From NCBI GenBank assembly GCA_031286085.1, contig JAITUX010000172.1, positions 1 through 5,551 on the forward strand: 5,551 nucleotides of DNA, given 5' to 3'. A program made the translations under genes and the position numbers. This document shows, piece by piece, positions 1 through 4,783 of the stretch. The DNA is from Candidatus Adiutrix sp. (GTDB lineage Bacteria > Desulfobacterota > Desulfarculia > Adiutricales > Adiutricaceae). Each line of letters opens with the position of its first letter. The first letter of the stretch is position 1. A model generated the notes under the pieces. That model ran no database searches and had not been told where the DNA came from. It was given only the letters and a program-made list of their open reading frames with translations.

Positions 1-1241
1 AGAAAGCGCCGGTAGGAAAAATGCACCTCGTCCGGGCGGTTGGTGAAGACGACGAAGGTCGGCGGCCGGGTCGCGGCCTGGGTGGCGTAATAGAACTTGA
101 GCCGGCCCCGGCCGGCATAGGGCGGCGTGTGCTCGGCCACGGCCGCCTCCAGCACCCGGTTGACCTCGGCCGTCGGGGCCCGGAAGCGATACTGGCCCAT
201 GAGGCGGTCGATGAACCCGAAGAGGCGGTCAAGCCTCAGCCCGGTCCTGGCCGAGCCCGTGACCACGGGGGCCTTGGCCAGGAAGCCCAGCTTGAGTTCC
301 AGGAGCCGGTCCATCTCTTTGAGGGTCTCGGCCTTGTTCCGCACCGCGTCCCACTTGTTGGCCAGGACGACCACCGGCCGCCCCTTTTCGTGGGCGTAAC
401 CGGCGATGTGGGCGTCCTGGTCGGAGAGGCCGGCCAGGGCGTCCACCACCAGGAGGGCCGCGTCGGCCCGGTCCAGGCTTTTCAAGGCCCGGAGAACGGA
501 GAGCTTTTCCAGTTTCTCGTCCACCCGGCCCCGCCGCCGGACCCCGGCCGTATCTATGAAGATATAGTCCCGGCCGCCGGCCGTCACGGGCACGGCCACC
601 GCGTCGCGGGTGGTGCCCGGGCGGCTGTCCACCACCAGGCGGTCGCATCCGGCCAGGCGGTTGATGAGGGAGGATTTGCCGGCGTTGGGCCGGCCGATGA
701 CGGCCACCCGGGGCGGGGCCTCCCCGTCCGCCTCGCCCGGCTCGTCCGGGGCCATGAAGGCGGCCAGGGCGGCCTTGAAATCGCCCAAGCCGTAGCCGTG
801 GGCCGCGCTCACCGGCCACAGCCCGTCCAGGCCCAGTTCATGGAATTCGTTTAAGCCGGCTTCCTGGCCCGGGCCGTCGATCTTATTGACCGCCACCAGG
901 TGGGGCCGGCCCGAGCGGCGGATGAGGCGGGCCAGTTCCCGGTCATGGGGGGTGGGGCCGCTCCGGCCGTCCGTCACCAGCACGGTCAAATCGGATTCCT
1001 CAAGGGCCGCCAGGGCCTGGGCCTTGATCCGGCCGATGAGGGGATCCTCATCGGTGGGGTCGAAACCGCCGGTGTCTATGACCGTGCCCAGGCGGTCGTT
1101 GAAGCGCAGTTCGCCGTAGTGGCGGTCGCGGGTGACTCCGGGGCGGTCGTCCACCAGGGCCTGGGGCCGGCCCACCAGGCGGTTGAAGAGGGTGGACTTG
1201 CCGACGTTGGGCCGGCCCACCAGGGCGATCAAGGCGCCCAT
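1..1241 (-). CDS. der: Ribosome biogenesis GTPase Der (EngA), C-terminus cut by window edge
   Basis: 413 residues are visible, and the frame is still open at the window edge. Der is usually 440-490 residues, so only the last few dozen are missing. It carries two tandem G domains, the hallmark of Der, which acts in 50S subunit assembly. Domain 1: GRPNVGKS (9-16), GVTRD (35-39), DTGG (56-59), NKID (119-122), SAAHG (145-149). A short acidic linker (about 165-175) follows. Domain 2: GRPNAGKS (183-190), GTTRD (209-213), DTAGVRRRGRV (230-240, typical of Der), NKWD (295-298), with G5 near SA (330-331). The C-terminal KH-like domain starts near 352 and includes HTPPYAGRGRLKFYYATQ and PTFVVFTNRPDEVHFSY. 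The ATG at 1241 directly follows the kinase TAG (TAGATG), with only GGGA about 12 bases upstream as a possible ribosome site, so translational coupling is likely. A 12-bp hairpin lies 15 bases upstream of the start. Confidence 0.96.
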   Translation of the reverse strand, partial: MGALIALVGRPNVGKSTLFNRLVGRPQALVDDRPGVTRDRHYGELRFNDRLGTVIDTGGFDPTDEDPLIGRIKAQALAALEESDLTVLVTDGRSGPTPHDRELARLIRRSGRPHLVAVNKIDGPGQEAGLNEFHELGLDGLWPVSAAHGYGLGDFKAALAAFMAPDEPGEADGEAPPRVAVIGRPNAGKSSLINRLAGCDRLVVDSRPGTTRDAVAVPVTAGGRDYIFIDTAGVRRRGRVDEKLEKLSVLRALKSLDRADAALLVVDALAGLSDQDAHIAGYAHEKGRPVVVLANKWDAVRNKAETLKEMDRLLELKLGFLAKAPVVTGSARTGLRLDRLFGFIDRLMGQYRFRAPTAEVNRVLEAAVAEHTPPYAGRGRLKFYYATQAATRPPTFVVFTNRPDEVHFSYRRF

Positions 1242-2231
1242 CTAGCTTATTCCCAGGGCCGCCGCGGCCGCTTCCGCCGCGGCGGCCAGGCCGGTGAAGC
1301 GGTTCAAGGGCGGCTGGCTGAAGCGGCGCCGGAGACGGCCGGCCACCGGCTTCATGGCCCGGGTGAAGCCCGGCCGGCCGGCCAGGGTCAATTTGCCGAA
1401 GGCCCCCAGGGCCTGCATCAGGCGGGCCGCGCCCAGCCAGGACATTTCCCGGCGGAAAGCCCGGCCGCGGCCGGCCTGGCCGGCCGCTTTAAGGTAAATA
1501 TCCGTGAGGCGCTCCCGCCTCTCCCCGGGCAGGTCCTCAAAGGGATGGTCGTCCAGGAGGCTGGCCAAATCATAGGCGGCGGGCCCCAGGCGAGCCCCCT
1601 GCCAGTCCAGGATAAAGACCTCGTCCCCGTTGACCATGAGGTTGCGGCCCTGGAAATCGCGGTGCATGAGGCTGGGCCGCCCCGGTTCCGGCACGGCCAG
1701 CCGGGCGAAGGCCCTGGCTTCGGCCCAGGCCGGCCGGGGTATTTTAAGCCCCAGGTAATCGGCGGCGAAGGATCGCAGGAAATAGGCGGCTTCCTGGCGG
1801 GCGACCAAGGCGGCGTTATAGGTCTTGGTTTGGAAGGCCCAGGCCGGGTTGAAGCCGTCCAGGCCCTCGCGGTGGAAACGGGCCAGGTTGGCCGCGGCCC
1901 TATCCAGGCGGTCCAGGCGGTCGGGCCGGTCGTCCAGGCGGTCGTCGCCCAGGTCGTCCAGGAGGAAAAAGCCCCGCTCCAGGTCGTGGGCCCGGATGCG
2001 GGGCAAAGGCAGGCCCTTGAACCACAGGTGGCGGCCGATTCTGAGCCAGGCCAGGTTTTCGCGGCGGTCCGGGCCGTGGAGGGCCAGGAGGCCCTGGCCC
2101 GGCAGCCGGAAATAGCGGCGGGCGCCGCCGCCGCCGGCCAGGGGGTCGAGGGCGGGCCGGCCCCCCAGGACGCCCTTTAGCCAGGCGCCCAGGCCCGGGC
2201 TTTCATTCCTCGGGCTGGACACAGAAAACAC
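1242..2231 (-). CDS. AmgK-like sugar (MurNAc/GlcNAc) anomeric kinase, aminoglycoside phosphotransferase fold
   Basis: A 329-residue kinase of the APH/choline-kinase fold. The N-lobe has GGGGARRYFRL (33-43), resembling the DASxRRYFR element of AmgK, then LPLPRIRAHD (75-84) and FFLLDDLGD (88-96), matching the vP...D..GflLLeDLGD block of AmgK. The C-lobe has the catalytic loop MHRDFQGRNLM (189-199; D192 probable base, N197 metal ligand) and DWQGARLGPAAYDLASLLDD (209-228; D209 metal ligand), which is very close to the AmgK version. AmgK phosphorylates MurNAc or GlcNAc at C1 in the anabolic recycling route. Antibiotic resistance is unlikely because the gene sits in a core gene run. Odd points are a DR-rich insertion (91-111) and an Ala-rich tail (315-325). 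The start is a GTG at 2231, overlapping the preceding gene by 29 bases; a second GTG at 2222 would cut the overlap to 20, and neither has a clear Shine-Dalgarno. The TAG abuts the der ATG. Confidence 0.85.
   Translation of the reverse strand: MFSVSSPRNESPGLGAWLKGVLGGRPALDPLAGGGGARRYFRLPGQGLLALHGPDRRENLAWLRIGRHLWFKGLPLPRIRAHDLERGFFLLDDLGDDRLDDRPDRLDRLDRAAANLARFHREGLDGFNPAWAFQTKTYNAALVARQEAAYFLRSFAADYLGLKIPRPAWAEARAFARLAVPEPGRPSLMHRDFQGRNLMVNGDEVFILDWQGARLGPAAYDLASLLDDHPFEDLPGERRERLTDIYLKAAGQAGRGRAFRREMSWLGAARLMQALGAFGKLTLAGRPGFTRAMKPVAGRLRRRFSQPPLNRFTGLAAAAEAAAAALGIS
1257..1287. repeat. Perfect 12-bp inverted repeat (hairpin) just upstream of der
   Basis: Arms 1257-1268 (GGCCGCCGCGGC) and 1276-1287 (GCCGCGGCGGCC) are exact reverse complements around a 7-base spacer (1269-1275). 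All twelve pairs are G-C. The structure lies in the codons for the Ala-rich C-terminus of the kinase and ends 15 bases before the der ATG. No U-run follows on the minus strand, so it is not an intrinsic terminator. It may simply result from runs of GCC/GCG alanine codons, or it may affect der translation or mRNA processing. Confidence 0.6.
1467..1487. repeat. 21-nt near-perfect palindrome within the kinase gene
   Basis: Arms GCGGCCGGCC (1467-1476) and GGCCGGCCGC (1478-1487) are exact reverse complements separated by one base. It partly overlaps a second 14-base palindrome, CCGGCCGCGGCCGG (1461-1474). It encodes kinase residues 249-255 (AAGQAGR). No function is evident. GC-only codons for Ala, Gly and Arg readily create such palindromes. 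Confidence 0.5.
1899..1961 (-). repeat. DR/DD-rich low-complexity segment with GTCCAGGCG-type short repeats in the kinase gene
   Basis: The plus strand carries repeated copies of GTCCAGGCG or close variants between about 1903 and 1962. On the coding strand this gives kinase residues 91-111, alternating Leu, Asp and Arg (core DRLDDRPDRLDRLDR), directly after the conserved DDLGD block at the N-lobe/C-lobe junction. The pattern is consistent with expansion of a short in-frame unit. AmgK relatives have a loop here, but I do not recall this composition in them. Confidence 0.55.
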
Positions 2232-3141
2232 CGCCGCTCACGCGGGCGCCGGCCGGCACCGGCCCGGCTATGACCGCGTTCAAGGCCGTGGCGCCCCGGG
2301 CCAGGGAGGCACCGGGCCAGAGGACGCAGTTTTCCGCCGCGGCCTCCTTCTCGACGACGGCCTCGGCCCCCACCACGTTCCAGCCGGTCAGGAGGCCGTC
2401 TATTTTGGCCGTGGAGTGAATTATGGTCCGCCCCGAGGCCAGGTCCCGGTTCAGGCGCCAATAATCCTCGATCTCGCCCATGTCGCGCCAGATGGCCGGG
2501 TCGTAGGTCCAGCCGAATATCTCCCGCCCTTCGGGCATAAGCCTGGAGAAGACCTCGATGATGTCGCTTTCGCCTTCTTTTATAAGGTCGAAGATGGCCG
2601 GGGAGAGGGCCATGACCCCGCTGTAGAGCTGGCGGCCGATCTCCTCGGGGACCGGCCCGGGGGCGCGGAAGGCGACGACGCGCCCGTATTGGCCCAGGGA
2701 GACCCGGGCCGGCTCGCGCCCGGCCAAAAGGCCCAGGGTGGCCAGGCGCCCGGGGTTGGCCAGGTGTTTCAAGGCCAGCTTGACCAGGTCGAAATCGGGG
2801 AAGATGTCGGCGTTGACCACCAGAAAATCGTTCTTGCCCAAGAGGGTCTCGGCCCGCTTGAGCCCGCCGCCGGTGCCCAGGAGCCCTTCCTCCGGCGAGG
2901 GGATTATTTCCAGAAGGCCGCTGAAGCTTTCGGCCAGGTTCCGAATATGCTCCAGCATCCGGTCGGCCTGGTGGTGGACGTTGACGACCGCCCGCTTGAC
3001 CCCGGCCGAAACCAGGGCTTCGGCCCACCATTCCAGCATGGTCTTGTTCAGGACCTGGAACATGGGCTTGGGGCGCAGGCGGGTCAGGGGCAGAAGGCGG
3101 CGGCCGTAGCCGGCGCTCAGTATCATGGCGGTCTTGATCAT
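2203..3141 (-). CDS. Sugar-1-phosphate nucleotidyltransferase, MurU-like, with hexapeptide-like C-terminal extension
   Basis: A complete protein of 312 residues. The NTP-transferase (Rossmann-like) domain covers about 1-235. Its nucleotide-binding signature is LSAGYGRRLLPLTRLRPKP (8-26), with the GxGxR loop and K25. It also has LGTGGGL (88-94, sugar/base loop), VVNADI (108-113, metal-binding Asp112), YSGVMALSP (173-181) and WRDMGE (218-223). Residues about 236-304 look like irregular hexapeptide turns (IHSTAKIDG, ENCVLWPGASLARGA, NAVIAGPVPAGARV), as in the C-terminal beta-helix of larger sugar nucleotidyltransferases. MurU of Pseudomonas is about 220 residues and lacks this part. The next gene encodes an AmgK-like kinase, as in the Pseudomonas amgK-murU pair, so conversion of MurNAc-1-P and UTP to UDP-MurNAc is the best guess. 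A heptose, mannose or glucose substrate remains possible, so no symbol is given. ATG 3141 was chosen over an in-frame start at 3228 because AAGGGGA precedes it and the conserved domain begins at residue 4. Confidence 0.85.
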   Translation of the reverse strand: MIKTAMILSAGYGRRLLPLTRLRPKPMFQVLNKTMLEWWAEALVSAGVKRAVVNVHHQADRMLEHIRNLAESFSGLLEIIPSPEEGLLGTGGGLKRAETLLGKNDFLVVNADIFPDFDLVKLALKHLANPGRLATLGLLAGREPARVSLGQYGRVVAFRAPGPVPEEIGRQLYSGVMALSPAIFDLIKEGESDIIEVFSRLMPEGREIFGWTYDPAIWRDMGEIEDYWRLNRDLASGRTIIHSTAKIDGLLTGWNVVGAEAVVEKEAAAENCVLWPGASLARGATALNAVIAGPVPAGARVSGGVFCVQPEE

Positions 3142-3145
3142 GTCG

Positions 3146-3152
3146 TCCCCTT
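3146..3152 (-). promoter_or_regulatory. Ribosome binding site of the MurU-like nucleotidyltransferase
   Basis: On the minus strand AAGGGGA lies in the 16-base gap after the era stop, four bases before the ATG at 3141. It decides the start: the longer in-frame option from 3228 would overlap era by 71 bases and add 29 residues that precede the conserved nucleotide-binding domain. Confidence 0.7.
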
Positions 3153-3157
3153 CAAGT

Positions 3158-4075
3158 TCACCCGTCGCGGTAGCCGAATTCCAAAAGGGCCGAGGGTTTC
3201 TTGCTCCAGTCGCGGGTGGCCCGGACAAAGAGCCGGAGATAAACCCTGGTCCCCAGGAAACGCTCCAATTCCCGCCGGGCGGCCTGGCCTATGCTTTTCA
3301 GCCGGGCGCCGCCGGCGCCTATGACTATGCCCTTCTGGCTGTCCCGCTCCACGTGGATGGTGGCGGACAGGCGCGCCAGATCCCCTTGGGCCTTGAATTC
3401 ATCCACGGTCACGGCCGTGGCGTAGGGGACCTCGCGGCTGGTGAGGCGGAAGACGGCCTCGCGGATCATTTCCGCGGCGATGGCCCGCTCTGGCTGGTCG
3501 GTGAGGGCGTCTTCGGGGTATAAGGGCGGGTTTTCGGGGAGGAGCTTGATTATCTCCCCTTCCAGGGCCTCCAGGCCGTCGCCGGTCTTGGCCGAAACGG
3601 GCACCAGGGCGGCCGGGCGGACAGCGGTCTCTATTTCGGCCAGGATGGGCAGAAGGGCGGTCTTGTCTGGCAGGGCGTCGATTTTGTTGACCGCGGCCAG
3701 GAGCCGCCGCCCCGGGCCGCCCAGGGGCCGCACCGCCTCCAGGGCCAGCCGGTGTTCCGGGCCTTGCCTTAAGCCGTCCACCACCCAGAGGGCCAGGTCG
3801 CTGTCGCTTAAGGCGGCCAGGGCCCGGTTCATCATCTCCCGGTTCAGGGGCAGGCGGCCCGGCTCGTGCAGCCCCGGGGTGTCCCAGAAGATCAGCTGGG
3901 CCGCGGGCCTGGTCAGGACGCCCAGGATGCGGTGGCGGGTGGTCTGGGGCTTGTCCGTGACTATGGCCACCTTTTCGCCCAGAAGGCGGTTCAGGAGGGT
4001 GGATTTGCCCGCGTTGGGCGCGCCCACGATGGCCACGAAACCGGCCTTATGCCCGCCGGCCGCCTGGGGACTCAT
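3158..4075 (-). CDS. era: GTPase Era (30S ribosomal subunit maturation)
   Basis: A complete Era of 305 residues, the usual length. It is a GTPase that binds the 3' end of 16S rRNA and helps mature the 30S subunit. G-domain motifs: G1 GAPNAGKS (18-25), G2 TTRHRI (45-50), G3 DTPG (65-68), G4 NKID (130-133), G5 SAK (161-163). The C-terminal KH RNA-binding domain carries the family signature VERDSQKGIVIGAGG (242-256), followed by a helix with IGQAARRELE, and ends with the WSKKPSALLEFGY block typical of Era. The KH GxxG loop reads GAGG, where GKGG is common. The start ATG at 4075 overlaps the rnc stop by four bases (ATGA), which suggests translational coupling; no strong Shine-Dalgarno is seen (only GGA just upstream). 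The first ten residues are a short extension before the conserved core. The stop is 16 bases before the nucleotidyltransferase start. Confidence 0.97.
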   Translation of the reverse strand: MSPQAAGGHKAGFVAIVGAPNAGKSTLLNRLLGEKVAIVTDKPQTTRHRILGVLTRPAAQLIFWDTPGLHEPGRLPLNREMMNRALAALSDSDLALWVVDGLRQGPEHRLALEAVRPLGGPGRRLLAAVNKIDALPDKTALLPILAEIETAVRPAALVPVSAKTGDGLEALEGEIIKLLPENPPLYPEDALTDQPERAIAAEMIREAVFRLTSREVPYATAVTVDEFKAQGDLARLSATIHVERDSQKGIVIGAGGARLKSIGQAARRELERFLGTRVYLRLFVRATRDWSKKPSALLEFGYRDG

Positions 4076-4755
4076 TGTCCGGCTTCTTTTTTGAGCTTGG
4101 CCAGGGCCTCCCGGGCCGCGGCCTGCTCGGCTTCCTTCTTGGTGCCGGCCGCGGCTTCGGCCAGGCGCACGCCGCTGAGGCTGATGGCCATGAGGAAGCG
4201 GCGGGCGTGGGGGGGGCCCTGGGTATCCACCAGTTCATAGGCCGGAGTGCCCAGGGTCCGGCGCTGGGTTTCCTCCTGCAGGCGGGTCTTGTAATCCGGC
4301 AGCATGTCGGCCCAGGTTTCGGGCCGGTCCAGGTAGGGCCGCCACATTTCCCGGGCTTCGGCCCGGGCCTTATCCAGCCCGCCGTCCAGGTAAACGGCCC
4401 CCAGGACGGCCTCCACGGCGTCGGCCAGCACCGAGGCCTTGTCCCGGCCCCCGCCCTGGACTTCGCCCGGCCCCAGGATCAAGGCCCGGCCCAGTTCCAG
4501 GCCGCGGGCCACCTCGGCCAGCCGGGCCTCGCAGACCAGGCCGGCCCGGATGCGGGACATCTCGCCCTCGGTCAGCCGGGGTTCGTGGCGAAAAAGAAAG
4601 TCGCTGATGACCAAATCCAGCACCGCGTCGCCCAAGAATTCCAGGCGCTGGTTGTCAACCTCGCCCGCGGCGCCGGGCCCCGCCCCGGCCGAGCGGTGGG
4701 TCAGGGCCGCGGCCAGGAGGCCCGGCTCTTGGAAGCGGTATTTGATGAGGTCCAT
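4072..4755 (-). CDS. rnc: Ribonuclease III
   Basis: A complete protein of 227 residues, the usual bacterial RNase III length. It is a cytoplasmic homodimeric endonuclease that cuts double-stranded RNA, including the rRNA precursor and some mRNAs. The nuclease domain spans about residues 5-145. The signature helix is NQRLEFLGDAVLDLV (35-49), with metal ligands E39 and D43, and the second acidic pair is D112 and E115 in LADAVEAVLGA (equivalent to E. coli D114/E117). A double-stranded RNA-binding domain follows at about 154-222, starting DYKTRLQEE and ending in a Lys/Ala-rich helix with TKKEAEQAAA. The position equivalent to E. coli E38 is Q36, where Glu is usual. The ATG at 4755 is preceded by GAGG four bases upstream, and the conserved fold starts immediately after it. 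The TGA overlaps the era start as ATGA; rnc-era adjacency is classic in bacteria. Confidence 0.96.
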   Translation of the reverse strand: MDLIKYRFQEPGLLAAALTHRSAGAGPGAAGEVDNQRLEFLGDAVLDLVISDFLFRHEPRLTEGEMSRIRAGLVCEARLAEVARGLELGRALILGPGEVQGGGRDKASVLADAVEAVLGAVYLDGGLDKARAEAREMWRPYLDRPETWADMLPDYKTRLQEETQRRTLGTPAYELVDTQGPPHARRFLMAISLSGVRLAEAAAGTKKEAEQAAAREALAKLKKEAGQ

Positions 4756-4757
4756 GT

Positions 4758-4763
4758 TTCCTC
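4758..4763 (-). promoter_or_regulatory. Ribosome binding site of rnc
   Basis: On the minus strand GAGGAA lies in the 28-base mpl-rnc gap, with GAGG four bases before the ATG at 4755. It is a good Shine-Dalgarno match and supports this start. The rest of the gap is relatively AT-rich (contains TTTTAAA), but it is too short to call a promoter. Confidence 0.7.
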
Positions 4764-4783
4764 GGAGCTTTAAAATGAAGCGG

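Noticed and set aside
1257..1287. Intrinsic terminator at the GC hairpin before der
   Set aside because: No U-run follows on the transcribed strand and the next gene starts 15 bases later; a terminator here would cut off der.
900..2180. Long plus-strand open frame of 426 codons, and similar ones at 21-854, 2416-3324, 4075-4773 and 4439-5338
   Set aside because: They lie fully antisense to genes with clear family motifs (Der, kinase, nucleotidyltransferase, RNase III, Mpl). Their translations are low-complexity Gly/Ala/Pro/Gln/Val-rich with no recognisable domain, as expected for mirror frames in GC-rich DNA.
1242..2231. Aminoglycoside resistance phosphotransferase
   Set aside because: The fold is shared, but the DWQGARLGPAAYDLASLL and RRYFR blocks match AmgK-type sugar kinases. 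The gene sits in a housekeeping run next to a sugar nucleotidyltransferase, with no mobile element nearby.
2177..3031. Minus-strand open frame of 284 codons in another frame over the nucleotidyltransferase
   Set aside because: The overlapping frame 3141-2203 carries all nucleotidyltransferase motifs. This one is Arg/Gly/Pro-rich without motifs, a shadow frame.
3142..3228. N-terminal 29-residue extension of the nucleotidyltransferase
   Set aside because: It would overlap era by 71 bases, has no family similarity, and a good ribosome site directly precedes ATG 3141.
4756..4783. Promoter in the mpl-rnc gap (AT-rich TTTTAAA)
   Set aside because: The gap is only 28 bases and contains the rnc ribosome site; no paired -35/-10 elements can be placed with confidence.
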